A stretch of 64,000 bases of DNA. Origin: Gordonia jinghuaiqii. Lineage in GTDB: Bacteria > Actinomycetota > Actinomycetes > Mycobacteriales > Mycobacteriaceae. The stretch covers positions 4,340,001 to 4,404,000 of the forward strand of contig NZ_CP059491.1 of the NCBI RefSeq assembly GCF_014041935.1. The letters run 5' to 3'. Of the stretch, positions 1 to 8,674 are shown in pieces. The number at the start of each line of letters is the position of its first letter. Positions within the stretch are counted from its first letter, which is position 1. Both the position numbers and the translations under genes were made by a program. The notes beneath the pieces were generated by a model, which had not been told where the DNA came from, did no database searches, and was given only the letters and a program-made list of their open reading frames with translations.

Positions 1-272
1 CGAGCTATCCCACACCACACCTCCGTCGCCGATGTGGTCCCGCTTATCGGCGTCGCCGATACGGGCGAGCGAGTTCACCGGGTTGCCGAGTAGCGAGGTC
101 CACCACGAGGCGACGAATAAGGACCACTGCCGGAGCGCCATCGGCCGCCGACTCTCCGCGGCGGCAGCGGGGCCCGGGGGTGCGAATGCGAATGTGGTTG
201 CCACACGTTACGGCCGGCATCTGCGGAGATTCGCCTATGTGGCAACAGCCCTACCCGCGGCAGCCCGCGGCG
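1..272. other. Left-edge stretch without a supportable gene
   Basis: No convincing coding region is visible here; the short open frames have no recognisable product and overlap the 3' end of the FUSC gene. The one structure seen is a 9-bp perfect inverted repeat, GTTGCCACA at 197-205 and TGTGGCAAC at 238-246, with a 32-bp spacer. The left arm also sits inside a smaller TGTGG-TTG-CCACA palindrome at 193-205. It could be a regulatory site for a gene to the left of the window or a weak terminator; neither can be decided from the sequence. Confidence 0.4.
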
Positions 273-1394
273 TCAGCTCCGCAGGGTGGCGAGCGCCGAC
301 GACCGGCGCAGCCCGGCGGTCATCAGCAGGTCGACGAGCAGCGACCGGATCTCGGCGAGCAGGGCCGCCTCCGACAGTTCGCTGGGCGTGATGAGATCTG
401 TGCGCGCCTTGCGCACGATGCTCCGGATCACGCGCGCGGCTTCGGCCTGGTCGGGTTCCTGCCCGGGGTCGGCCATCATCATCGCCCGCAGCACCTCGAA
501 TGCGCCGGCCAGATCGTCGATGATCTCGATCAGCGCCGGCTGCACGGCACCGCCGCGCTGCGTGATGGCCAGTGAGCGTCGCGCGATGATCCGGAAGTTG
601 CGTACTGCGTTGTCTATCGGATCCGCGGTGGCCGAGATCCGGTCCAGCCGCATTCTGGACCCCCAGTACAGCGGGGAGATCCGGGTCACCTCGCGGCCGC
701 CGGACATGTCCAGGCGCATCTTGTTGATCGCGGCCTGGGTGCCGCGCCCCGCCTCCAGCGCCGCGGTGATCTTGTCCGGGTCACCTTCGCGGAGCCCGAC
801 GGCGAGCGAGCGCGCGGCGTCGCGGATCGTGGCCAGGACGCCTGCGGCATCCCTGCGTGCCCGGCTCGCCGGGTTCACCGGCAACAGCGCTCCCACGAGA
901 ATTCCGACGAGGCCGCCGATCAGCGCATCGAGCGCGCGGTGGAAACCGGCCACACCGCCCGGCGGCAACAGCGTCGCGACGAGCGCCGCCGACGACGCCG
1001 CCTGCATCGGTATCAGCGGCCCGTCGTCGAGGAAGACCGCGACCGTCATCGCCAGCGCGACCACGACCATGATCTGCCAGGCCCCCTCCCCGACCTGACC
1101 GATGAAGAGGTCTCCGATCAGGATGCCGATCGCGACTCCGCCGACGAGCTCGACCGACCGGCGCCACCGGTGACCCAGGGACAGCCCGAGGGAGATGACC
1201 GCGGCGATCGGCGCGAAGAACGGGTCGGGGTGGGTGAAGACCTCGACCGCGATCCACCAGGCCACTCCGGCGGCGAGCGCACACTGCACGATGGGCACCA
1301 GCGAGACGCGCAGCCGGCGCAGGCGTTTCTTCAGCGGCGCGGGTAGGGAGTTGAAGGCACGTCGCGGGCGCGACGCACTCGGGGTACCCGGCAT
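273..1394 (-). CDS. FUSC-family integral membrane protein (putative aromatic-acid/small-molecule exporter type)
   Basis: The product is 373 aa. The N-terminal ~30 residues are basic and Arg/Lys-rich, followed by about six hydrophobic segments between residues ~30 and 170 (for example IVQCALAAGVAWWIAVEVF and ALIGGLVGILVGALLPV). A ~190-residue mainly alpha-helical cytoplasmic domain follows. This half-membrane, half-soluble layout is that of the FUSC/ArAE-like family, whose members are proposed efflux proteins; the substrate cannot be read from sequence. The gene lies 28 bp downstream of the DUF3151 gene on the same strand and is probably co-transcribed with it. The ATG at 1394 gives a full-length product. 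Confidence 0.75.
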   Translation of the reverse strand: MPGTPSASRPRRAFNSLPAPLKKRLRRLRVSLVPIVQCALAAGVAWWIAVEVFTHPDPFFAPIAAVISLGLSLGHRWRRSVELVGGVAIGILIGDLFIGQVGEGAWQIMVVVALAMTVAVFLDDGPLIPMQAASSAALVATLLPPGGVAGFHRALDALIGGLVGILVGALLPVNPASRARRDAAGVLATIRDAARSLAVGLREGDPDKITAALEAGRGTQAAINKMRLDMSGGREVTRISPLYWGSRMRLDRISATADPIDNAVRNFRIIARRSLAITQRGGAVQPALIEIIDDLAGAFEVLRAMMMADPGQEPDQAEAARVIRSIVRKARTDLITPSELSEAALLAEIRSLLVDLLMTAGLRRSSALATLRS

Positions 1395-1422
1395 CAGGCG
1401 ATGTCTGCGTGAGCCGGTCTGA

Positions 1423-1866
1423 TCACACCAGGCCGAGCTCCGCGGCCGCCCGCGGATCGCTGTCGTTGAGCAGGTCGAGGCACCTCAGGTGCTCGTCCTC
1501 CTCCCCCACGAGTTCCGCGGCGCGCGCGAGCGCACCGACGCAACGCAGGAAACCGCGGTTGGGCTCGTGACTCCACGGCACCGGGCCGAAACCCTTCCAG
1601 CCGTGGCGACGCAACTGGTCCAGTCCGCGGTGGTAGCCGGTGCGGGCGTAGGCGTAGGCGGCGATGACCTCGCCGATGTCGACGCTGTCGCCGGACTTCG
1701 CCGAATCGAGAGCCGCTTCGGCCAGGTACGCCCACGCGATGGAGGCGGTGGGGTTCGCCGCCGCGACCTCCGCCGGGGCGGCACCGTTGAGCAGTTCCGA
1801 TTCGGCGTCGTCGTCTCCGGTGAGCAGTACCGGTTGCGGGCCGAGGAGATCTCCGAAAGACGTCAT
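1423..1866 (-). CDS. DUF3151 family protein (Rv0360c-like)
   Basis: The product is 147 aa, acidic and soluble, with no signal peptide or membrane segment. Its alanine-rich helical sequence (AWAYLAEAAL, YAYARTGYHRGLDQLRRHGWKGFGPVPW) and its length match the DUF3151 family, which is restricted to actinobacteria and has no assigned function. It is divergent from the acidic membrane protein gene and close to fba, as its homologue Rv0360c is in M. tuberculosis. The ATG at 1866 is preceded on the minus strand by a region with no strong Shine-Dalgarno sequence. Family membership is confident; function is unknown. Confidence 0.8.
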   Translation of the reverse strand: MTSFGDLLGPQPVLLTGDDDAESELLNGAAPAEVAAANPTASIAWAYLAEAALDSAKSGDSVDIGEVIAAYAYARTGYHRGLDQLRRHGWKGFGPVPWSHEPNRGFLRCVGALARAAELVGEEDEHLRCLDLLNDSDPRAAAELGLV

Positions 1867-2331
1867 GCCCTCTATTCAAGCACCGCGCCGTCCGGGGGCG
1901 CCCGTTCGACCGAACGCCCTAGTGCTGGATCAGGAGGCGATTCGCTAGGGTGAAGGGCGCAATCGGTCCTGCCGCCTCACACCAGCCAGAGGGCGTCTGG
2001 CGGCCGGACCGAAGTCGTGCGATGTGGGGAAATAAGGGGTGATCAGTCCTTGGCTCGATCAACGGGGCCTGGATCTCAGGGGCCGAGAACTGCTGTCACC
2101 AAGGCCTTGTCGGCGCTGCGGCAGGCACGCGACGACCGTCGTACCCGCCGGCCCGCGACGTCGTACCCGCCGGCGGTGACCGACGTCACCCCGGCCGGGA
2201 GTGCACCCGCGGGGGACGCGCCCGGAGGGGCACCGCGACGCGACGCCTCGCCGGCACCCGGAGGCGAATCCGCTTCTGGGGCAGACACCGAGCGTCGTAC
2301 CCCCGATACTGTTCCGACCGGCATCGACGCC

Positions 2332-4248
2332 GTGACACAGAGCACCAGCAGAGAGGGCCGCGAGCCAGCTGTGGACGATCCCACCCAGAACGACACCGCC
2401 GAGAACCAGACCGATCAGGACAAGGCGACCGGGAACCCGTCCCCGTCCGGCAGTGCACCCGAGTCCAGCAGTGCCCCCGAATCCAGCAGGGCACCCGAAT
2501 CCACGGGTGGCGAGCGCCCAGCACCCAAGCCGAAGGGCGGGCGGGGCATCGACGGCGCCACCCAGGTGATCAGCCGCGCCAACCTGCCGTCGATCGAGGA
2601 CCTCGAAGATCTCGACGACATCGACCCCCTCGGCGGGGACGACACCCCCGGCGACTCCCCGTCTGACACACCGACCGACAACGATGCCGCCGACAACGAC
2701 GCCGCGGCCGCCCCCAAGCCGCGGCTGGGTCCCAGCGACTCCAAGACCACCGTGATCCGACGCGAGGATCTCCCCGACCTCACTGAGCTCGAGGACCTCG
2801 ACGACATCGACCCGACGGCGCCCGCCCCCGCGGACGAGGCCGACGAGACCGAGACCGACGAGACCGAGACCGAGACCGACGAGACCGGGACCGTCGAGAC
2901 TGAGGACGATGACGAGACCTCCACCGGGACCGCCGTCGCCGCCGGAGTCGCCGCAGCCGGCGCTGCCGCGGTGGGCGCTGCCGCGGTGACCTCGCAGGCC
3001 GACTCGGGAGACGACGCAAACGAAACCGGCGCGGCGGACACCGCCACCGCGAACGACGCCGGTACTGAAGCCGATGTCGATGCCGACGCCGATTCTGAAG
3101 CCGCCGTCGACGCCGATGCCGGGACCGACGTCGAAACCGAGACCGGCACAATCGAATCCGAGTTCGAGTCCGCGGACGACTCGGCGGACGACTCCGCCGA
3201 GGACTCCCTCGCCGGTGATGAGGCCGAGGCAGTCGACTCCGAAGCACCCGAGCCGGAATCAGCCGACGAGGTCATCACCGACGACACCGAGCGTGACGAC
3301 AGCGAGCGTGACGACAGCGAGCGTGACGAGAGCGACGGCGATGTCGCGGAAGCACCGACCGCAGCGATCGCGGTGCCCGCCGGCGAAGAGACCGACACCG
3401 ACACTCACACCGACTCCGACACCGACTCCGACTCGACCGACACCGCAACAGCCGACACCGCGGCGATCGCCACCGACGCCACTGACTCCGACGCCACTGA
3501 CTCCGACGCCACTGACTCCGACGCCACTGACTTCGAGGAGGCCGAAGCCGAGGAGTCGTCGGACGCCGAGACCACGGTGATCCCCGCAGCGGGTGCGGGA
3601 GCGGCGGCCGCCGCCGGGGCCGCCGCCGCCGCGCGGGCCGGTTCGCCGTCGACCGATGAGCGGATCGACACCACGCCCGAGCCTGCGGTCACGTTGTCGA
3701 AAGGCGAGCGGGTCGAGACCGAGCGCCAACGTGCGGTCGCACCGTCGACCGGCGAGTGGACGACCACCGCCCACGAGCCGAAGGTCATCCCGGGTAGTCG
3801 CCCGCCGAAGAAGAAGCGCGGCAAGGGTCTGCTGGTCGCCGCGGCGGCCGTCGTCGTGGTGATCGCGGCCGTCATCGGCGGCATCTTCGCCTACGACCAG
3901 CTCCAGGGCCCTCCCCCTGCCGACGAGGCGGCGAGCGTGGCCATCGACTACACCACCGCCCTCTACGAAGGTGACCTCTCCACTCTGCGTTCGGTGACGT
4001 GCGGCGAGCTGAACGCCTTCTACAGCGACTTCGACGAGGCGGCGTACCAGCGGACCTACGACGCCCAGCGCGCACGTAACGAGCTCATCCAGACGCAGGC
4101 GATCAACGCGGTGCGTGTGGTCGAGGGCGGGCAGATGGCCGTGGTCGAGGTCATCGCCGTGCACACCAACACTCCCGATCGTCCGGAGACGGTGACGCTC
4201 AACCTGCAGCGCGAGGGCGACGACTGGAAGGTCTGCAACCCCACCTGA
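2332..4248 (+). CDS. Large acidic single-pass membrane protein (Rv0361-like) with repeated T-x-V-I-x-R motifs
   Basis: About 638 aa if translation starts at the GTG at 2332 (MTQSTS). The frame is open back to 2017, with another GTG at 2176, so the start is uncertain; codons before ~2095 look non-coding. Residues 1-~490 are an intrinsically disordered Asp/Glu/Thr/Ala-rich cytoplasmic region containing two near-identical ~23-residue blocks. One starts TQVISRANLP (2560-2628) and the other TTVIRREDLP (2746-2814); both end EDLDDIDP. A third TTVIP occurs at 3571-3585. Short tandem DNA repeats encode TDSDA (about 3480-3534) and ERDDS (about 3289-3336). A basic KKKRGK stop precedes one membrane helix at ~499-520, followed by a ~115-residue extracytoplasmic domain that looks like a SnoaL/lumazine-binding-type stalk (DUF4878-like, tentative). 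Position next to fba matches Rv0361. Function unknown. Confidence 0.75.
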   Translation: MTQSTSREGREPAVDDPTQNDTAENQTDQDKATGNPSPSGSAPESSSAPESSRAPESTGGERPAPKPKGGRGIDGATQVISRANLPSIEDLEDLDDIDPLGGDDTPGDSPSDTPTDNDAADNDAAAAPKPRLGPSDSKTTVIRREDLPDLTELEDLDDIDPTAPAPADEADETETDETETETDETGTVETEDDDETSTGTAVAAGVAAAGAAAVGAAAVTSQADSGDDANETGAADTATANDAGTEADVDADADSEAAVDADAGTDVETETGTIESEFESADDSADDSAEDSLAGDEAEAVDSEAPEPESADEVITDDTERDDSERDDSERDESDGDVAEAPTAAIAVPAGEETDTDTHTDSDTDSDSTDTATADTAAIATDATDSDATDSDATDSDATDFEEAEAEESSDAETTVIPAAGAGAAAAAGAAAAARAGSPSTDERIDTTPEPAVTLSKGERVETERQRAVAPSTGEWTTTAHEPKVIPGSRPPKKKRGKGLLVAAAAVVVVIAAVIGGIFAYDQLQGPPPADEAASVAIDYTTALYEGDLSTLRSVTCGELNAFYSDFDEAAYQRTYDAQRARNELIQTQAINAVRVVEGGQMAVVEVIAVHTNTPDRPETVTLNLQREGDDWKVCNPT

Positions 4249-4414
4249 GGCAAGGATCTCCTCCCCGTCGGTCGTCTCTGGGCCGGTTTCGCCCGTCGAC
4301 GGCGGGGTAACCGCCGCCATGACCGCGACGTCGAGCCCCACCGGCGTGTGTACCCGCGGGAGACTCGGCGGGGCGTGGTCATGTCCGCCGACGCTGCAAT
4401 CACGGGAGTGAGCC

Positions 4415-5143
4415 ATGCGCCGATCACTGGCCGATCAGATCGAAGAAGAACTGGGTGGGCGCAACAGTGTGCTCAGCCGTCAGAAGAGGGACCACGTCGA
4501 ACTCGACCGCCTCATCGGCGAGGCCGAGTCGTCGTCGGGCCCGGCCCGCGCAGCCGTCGTCAACGAGCTGTGCCGGCTCGTGTTCCCACACGCCTTCGCG
4601 GAGGAGGCCGTGCTCTGGCCTGCGATCCGCCGACGTCTGCCCGACGGCGAGAAGCTGACGTTGCAGATCGAGAAGGAGCACCAGACCATCAACGAGCTGT
4701 TCACCTCACTCGAAACTCTCGATGTGGACTCCGAGGAGCATCACCGGTTGTTCGGCGAGATCGTCCGTTGGCTGCGCGAGGATGTCCGCGACGAGGAGGA
4801 CGTCCTGCTGCCCCGGCTGCAGGAGGTGAGTACCCCCGCCGAACTGGTCCGTCTGGGTACCTACTGGCAGGTGGTCCGATCCACCGCCCCGACACGACCT
4901 CACCCCGTGGTGGCGCGGCGCCCGCCGGGCAACGTGGTGGCCGCCGCACCGCTCAGTGCGCTGGACCGCATGCGTGATCGCCTCGACGCCGCGGCGCGCG
5001 GCGACCACGGGTGGTCGTCGGCGGCAAGGTCGGCCAGTGGCGCCCTCGCCACCATCGCCGGGGCCGTCGAGCACGTGCCGCCCCTCACCCGCGGGGAACG
5101 CAGTGCCACCAAGACCGGACACCGCGGTCACGACGCGCACTGA
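4415..5143 (+). CDS. Hemerythrin HHE-domain protein
   Basis: The product is 242 aa. Residues ~20-150 form a four-helix HHE cation-binding domain with H27, H59-x3-E63 and H89 as visible iron-ligand candidates. The last helix reads DVRDEE where the family normally has H-x3-E, so its first ligand position appears to be Asp. The C-terminal ~90 residues are low-complexity and resemble the linker of other actinobacterial HHE proteins. Such proteins bind a di-iron centre and are linked to oxygen, NO or redox sensing; the role here is inferred. The gene is transcribed towards fba, with a strong bidirectional hairpin between them. Confidence 0.8.
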   Translation: MRRSLADQIEEELGGRNSVLSRQKRDHVELDRLIGEAESSSGPARAAVVNELCRLVFPHAFAEEAVLWPAIRRRLPDGEKLTLQIEKEHQTINELFTSLETLDVDSEEHHRLFGEIVRWLREDVRDEEDVLLPRLQEVSTPAELVRLGTYWQVVRSTAPTRPHPVVARRPPGNVVAAAPLSALDRMRDRLDAAARGDHGWSSAARSASGALATIAGAVEHVPPLTRGERSATKTGHRGHDAH

Positions 5144-5209
5144 CGGCGACACCCGGGCCGCCGGAACCCGGCCGCCCGAGAACCCGCGCCGAAGACCTCG
5201 GTCACCGAA

Positions 5210-5255
5210 AACAGTTCTGCCCGCACCCCTGTCGAGGGATGCGGGCAGAACTGTT
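5210..5255. terminator. Bidirectional intrinsic terminator between hemerythrin and fba genes
   Basis: A perfect 16-bp inverted repeat has its left arm at 5210-5225 (AACAGTTCTGCCCGCA), its right arm at 5240-5255 and a 14-nt loop. It lies between two convergent genes, 67 bp after one stop and 16 bp after the other, so it probably ends transcription from both sides. Confidence 0.85.
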
Positions 5256-5270
5256 GGTGAGGGGGTCGCC

Positions 5271-6308
5271 TCAGGCGCCGATCGACTTGCCGCTCGACTT
5301 GAGGTCGTTGCACGCCTCGACGACGCGCTCGCTCATGTTGGTCTCGGCCTTCTTCGACCAGCTGCGCGGGTCGTAGACCTTCTTGTTGCCCACGTCGCCG
5401 TCGACCTTCAGCACACCGTCGTAGTTGCTGAACATGTGGCCGGCGACCGGGCGGCTGTAGGCGTACTGGGTGTCGGTGTCGACGTTCATCTTCACCACGC
5501 CGTAGCTGAGCGCCTCGTCGATCTCGCTCTTGAGCGAGCCCGAACCACCGTGGAAGACGAAATCGAAGGGCTTGGCGCCTTCGCTCAGGCCGAGCTTCTT
5601 GGTGGCGACTTCCTGGCCGGTGTTCAGCACGTCGGGGCGCAGTTTGACGTTGCCCGGCTTGTAGACGCCGTGGACGTTGCCGAAGGTGGCGGCGAGCAGG
5701 TAGCGGTTGCCCGAGTCGCTCGCGCCGAGTGCCTCGATGGTCTTCTCGAAGTCCTCGGGGGTGGTGAACAGCTTGTCGTTGATCTCGTTCTCGACGCCGT
5801 CCTCTTCACCGCCGACGACACCGATCTCGATCTCGAGGATGATGTTGGCCGCGCCCGCCTTGGCGAGGAGCTCCTTGGCGATCTCCAGGTTCTCGTCGAG
5901 CGGCACGGCGCTGCCGTCCCACATGTGCGACTGGAACAGCGGGTTGCGACCCGCGTCGACGCGCTCCTGCGAGATCTGCAGCAGCGGGCGGACGTAGGTG
6001 TCGAGCTTGTCCTTGGGGCAGTGATCGGTGTGCAGGCCGATCAGCACGTCGTACTTGGCGGCGACGACGTGCGCGAACTCGGCGAGCGCGACCGCGCCGG
6101 TCACCATGTCCTTGACGCCCTGGCCGGAACCGAACTCGGCGCCACCGGTGGAGAACTGGATGATCCCGTCACTGCCGGCGTCGGCGAAACCCTTGATTGC
6201 GGCGTTGATCGTCGACGACGAGGTGCAGTTGATCGCGGGGAATGCGTAACCACCCTTCTTCGCCTTGTCGAACATCTCGGCGTATTGCTCCGGGGTTGCT
6301 ATGGGCAT
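5271..6308 (-). CDS. fba: Class II fructose-bisphosphate aldolase
   Basis: The product is 345 aa, the standard length for the mycobacterial-type class II enzyme. It reversibly cleaves fructose 1,6-bisphosphate to dihydroxyacetone phosphate and glyceraldehyde 3-phosphate in cytoplasmic glycolysis/gluconeogenesis. The N-terminus (MPIATPEQYAEMFDKAKK) closely resembles that of M. tuberculosis Fba. Zinc-binding and active-site segments are present: HTDHCPKDK, EIEIGVVGGEEDG, FGNVHGVYKPG, DFVFHGGSGS and KMNVDTDTQYA. The ATG at 6308 has a clear GGAGG seven bases upstream. The gene appears monocistronic and is divergent from the DedA gene. Confidence 0.97.
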   Translation of the reverse strand: MPIATPEQYAEMFDKAKKGGYAFPAINCTSSSTINAAIKGFADAGSDGIIQFSTGGAEFGSGQGVKDMVTGAVALAEFAHVVAAKYDVLIGLHTDHCPKDKLDTYVRPLLQISQERVDAGRNPLFQSHMWDGSAVPLDENLEIAKELLAKAGAANIILEIEIGVVGGEEDGVENEINDKLFTTPEDFEKTIEALGASDSGNRYLLAATFGNVHGVYKPGNVKLRPDVLNTGQEVATKKLGLSEGAKPFDFVFHGGSGSLKSEIDEALSYGVVKMNVDTDTQYAYSRPVAGHMFSNYDGVLKVDGDVGNKKVYDPRSWSKKAETNMSERVVEACNDLKSSGKSIGA

Positions 6309-6559
6309 CGACGAATCCTCCAGGGTGTTGGTGTGCTCTGGTGTTCGGGTTCACTCGCCCTCGGTTGGTGCTTCGGTGGCGAGCAGCCGGACTTCCCGCG
6401 GCCGGACTTCACCCAGTATGGCAGGTGCCACAGCGCCGGGCGCGGCCGCCGTTCAGGGCCCGGACCTGCGCGCACACGGCCGCGCATCTCATGCCGGGAG
6501 CTTCACTCGCCGCGTCGGAGATTCTGCCGCCGCGTCTCGCGCAGGTAGTCTGGGTTCCC

Positions 6560-7285
6560 GTGATCGACTCCGCACTTGCCACCACGACCACCAACCTGGC
6601 CTTGCTGCCGGGATTCCTGGACCCGGTCAACCTGCTCAACTCCTTCGGCGGCTGGATGCTGGCCGGTCTCCTGCTGGTGGTGTTCATCGAGTCGGGTCTG
6701 CTGTTCCCGCTGCTGCCGGGCGACTCCCTGCTGTTCACCGCGGGACTTATCGTCGCCGCGAAGTCGGCCGAGATCGAGCCGTTCGCCCCGCTGTGGGTGC
6801 TGCTCGTCACCATCCCGATCGCGGCGTTCCTGGGCGACCAGGTGGGGTACTGGATCGGCAAGAAACTCGGATACTCGCTGTTCAGGCCGGATGCGAAGAT
6901 CCTCAAGCAGGTCTACATCGAGGAAGCGCACGAGTTCTTCGAGAAGCACGGCCCGGTCACGATCATCCTGGCCCGTTTCGTCCCGATCGTGCGGACCTAC
7001 GCGCCGCTGGTCGCCGGTGCGGCGAAGATGCGCTACCCGACCTTCCTCCTGTACAACGCCGTGGGTGCGATCGCGTGGGGCGTCGGTGTCACCCTCTTGG
7101 GCTACTTCCTCGGCCAGATCGAGTTCATCCGCGACAACGTGGACTACATCTTCTTGTTCATCGTGTTCATCTCGGTTCTGCCGATCATCAGCGAGATCGT
7201 CAAGCGCATCGTGCGGTCCCGCAAGAAGATCGTCGAGGAGGCACCGATGCCGCGGTCGGACGAGTCGGAGAACTCACCCAGCTGA
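6560..7285 (+). CDS. DedA/SNARE-associated family membrane protein
   Basis: About 241 aa from the GTG at 6560. Signature elements of the DedA superfamily are in order: ESGLLFPLLPGDSLLF, GDQVGYWIGKKLGY, and the RFVPIVRTYAPLVAGAAKM block of re-entrant helix 2. C-terminal hydrophobic segments (LLYNAVGAIAWGVGVTLLGYF, YIFLFIVFISVLPII) and a charged tail follow. DedA proteins act in envelope lipid homeostasis, several as undecaprenyl-phosphate or phospholipid transporters; which applies here is unknown. The GTG was chosen because a TAGTCT -10-like hexamer lies at 6546-6551, so the message may be leaderless; the frame is open much further upstream. It corresponds to Rv0364, which also lies near fba. 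Confidence 0.85.
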   Translation: MIDSALATTTTNLALLPGFLDPVNLLNSFGGWMLAGLLLVVFIESGLLFPLLPGDSLLFTAGLIVAAKSAEIEPFAPLWVLLVTIPIAAFLGDQVGYWIGKKLGYSLFRPDAKILKQVYIEEAHEFFEKHGPVTIILARFVPIVRTYAPLVAGAAKMRYPTFLLYNAVGAIAWGVGVTLLGYFLGQIEFIRDNVDYIFLFIVFISVLPIISEIVKRIVRSRKKIVEEAPMPRSDESENSPS

Positions 7286-7341
7286 CACGCCGGCCGAGTT
7301 GGCCGAGAGCCGTCAGGCGCGGGCCGCGGTCGAGGCCGACC

Positions 7342-8040
7342 TCACCACGCCCGGCCGAGATCGGCGTGCTGCCGGATCCACGCGTGCATCGCGATCCCGG
7401 CAGCGACGCCCGCGTTGATGCTGCGCGTCGACCCGAATTGCGCGATCGACACCGTCAGGTCGGCGTGACGTTGCGCGTCGTCGCTGACTCCCGGGCCTTC
7501 CTGGCCGAACAGCAGCACGCATTCCCGCGGCAGGTCGACGGTCTCGATCGGCTGTGATCCGGGCGTGTTGTCCACCGCCACGACGGCCAACCCCCGGCTG
7601 CGGGCCCAGTCGATGAGGTCACCGACGGTCTCGTGATGTTCCAGGTGCTGGTAGCGGTCGGTCACCATCGCACCGCGACGGTTCCAGCGGCGTCGTCCGA
7701 CGATGTGCACCGCGGCCACCGCGAAGGCGTTGGCGGTGCGCACCACCGTCCCGATGTTGGCGTCGTGGGCGAAGTTCTCGATGGCGATGTGCAGCGGATG
7801 CCGACGGGCGTCGATGTCGGCGACGATGGCCTCTCGTGACCAGTATCGGTACGCGTCGACGACGTTGCGGGTGTCGCCCTGCTCCAGCAGTTCGGCGTCG
7901 AGGTGCGGATCGTCGGGGATGGGCTCACCGGGATGTTCGAGGGCCCACGGGCCGACGCCGACGACCTGCCCGGTCTGCCACTCGGTCGGGCCGGGGATGC
8001 CCTCGCCGCCCTCGGGAGTCGGTGTCTGCGCGTCGGTCAC
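7342..8040 (-). CDS. TrmH/SpoU-family RNA 2'-O-ribose methyltransferase
   Basis: The product is 232 aa. The three SPOUT motifs are visible: NIGTVVRTANAF (motif 1, with N and catalytic R), LLFGQEGPGVS (motif 2), and STRSINAGVAAGIAMHAW (motif 3, forming the knotted SAM site). Such enzymes methylate ribose 2'-OH groups of tRNA or rRNA; the target is not deducible. The GTG start at 8040 lies 11 bp after the pyrE stop on the same strand, so the two are likely co-transcribed. The pair matches Rv0382c-Rv0380c in M. tuberculosis. Confidence 0.85.
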   Translation of the reverse strand: MTDAQTPTPEGGEGIPGPTEWQTGQVVGVGPWALEHPGEPIPDDPHLDAELLEQGDTRNVVDAYRYWSREAIVADIDARRHPLHIAIENFAHDANIGTVVRTANAFAVAAVHIVGRRRWNRRGAMVTDRYQHLEHHETVGDLIDWARSRGLAVVAVDNTPGSQPIETVDLPRECVLLFGQEGPGVSDDAQRHADLTVSIAQFGSTRSINAGVAAGIAMHAWIRQHADLGRAW

Positions 8041-8051
8041 TGTCGGCGGGT

Positions 8052-8600
8052 TCAGGCGAGCCCGAGGTCGCTCAGGCCGAGCAGTGAGCGGTAGGGCACG
8101 CCGAGGTCGGTGATGACCTTGTCGGCGCCGGTCGCACGATCGACGACGGTGGCCACGCCGATGACGTTGCCGCCGATCTCGCGGACCGCTTCGACGGCCG
8201 TCGACGGCGACGCCCCGGTGGTGCTGGTGTCCTCGACGACGAGCACGTTGCGGCCCACGATGTCGGGTCCTTCGATTCGGCGCTGCATCCCGTGGGTCTT
8301 GGCGGCCTTACGGACGACGAACGAGTCGATGTCGCGTCCGTCGGCGTGCATGATCGACGTCGCGACCGGATCGGCGCCCAGGGTGAGTCCGCCGACGGCG
8401 TCATAGTCCCAGTCCGCGGTGAGCTCGCGCATCAGCCTGCCGATGAGGCGGGAGGCCTCGTGGTGAAGTGTTGCCCGGCGCAGGTCGACGTAGTAATCGG
8501 CCTCCTTGCCCGATGACAGGGTCACCTTGCCGTGCACGACGGCAAGTTCTCGGACAAGTTCGGCGAGCCGCGATCGGGCGGCCGGGTCGACCTCGGACAT
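8052..8600 (-). CDS. pyrE: Orotate phosphoribosyltransferase
   Basis: About 182 aa. The enzyme makes orotidine 5'-monophosphate from orotate and PRPP in pyrimidine synthesis. The PRPP-binding loop VLVVEDTSTTGAS and the N-terminal substrate region (SSGKEADYYVDLRRATLHHEA) are canonical, and the length suits the family. The ATG at 8600 (MSEVDPA) is preferred over an in-frame GTG at 8612 because GAGTGAG lies at a better distance. It heads a short operon with the TrmH-like gene and lies downstream of the Rv0383c-like gene, as in mycobacteria. Confidence 0.93.
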   Translation of the reverse strand: MSEVDPAARSRLAELVRELAVVHGKVTLSSGKEADYYVDLRRATLHHEASRLIGRLMRELTADWDYDAVGGLTLGADPVATSIMHADGRDIDSFVVRKAAKTHGMQRRIEGPDIVGRNVLVVEDTSTTGASPSTAVEAVREIGGNVIGVATVVDRATGADKVITDLGVPYRSLLGLSDLGLA

Positions 8601-8674
8601 GCGGCAACTCACTCTCGATGGTTCTGGCGGGGTGGGGCGATCGGTGTCAACACGGTCCGGCGGGTGCGAGCCGA

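Noticed and set aside
2458..3540. Short repeats in the acidic protein considered as a CRISPR array
   Set aside because: The units are in-frame 15-18 bp tandem repeats with no unique spacers, inside a coding sequence.
4956..6548. A ~530-codon plus-strand open frame opposite fba
   Set aside because: It is antisense to the well-identified aldolase gene and crosses the terminator between two genes; the composition is that of a codon-position shadow.
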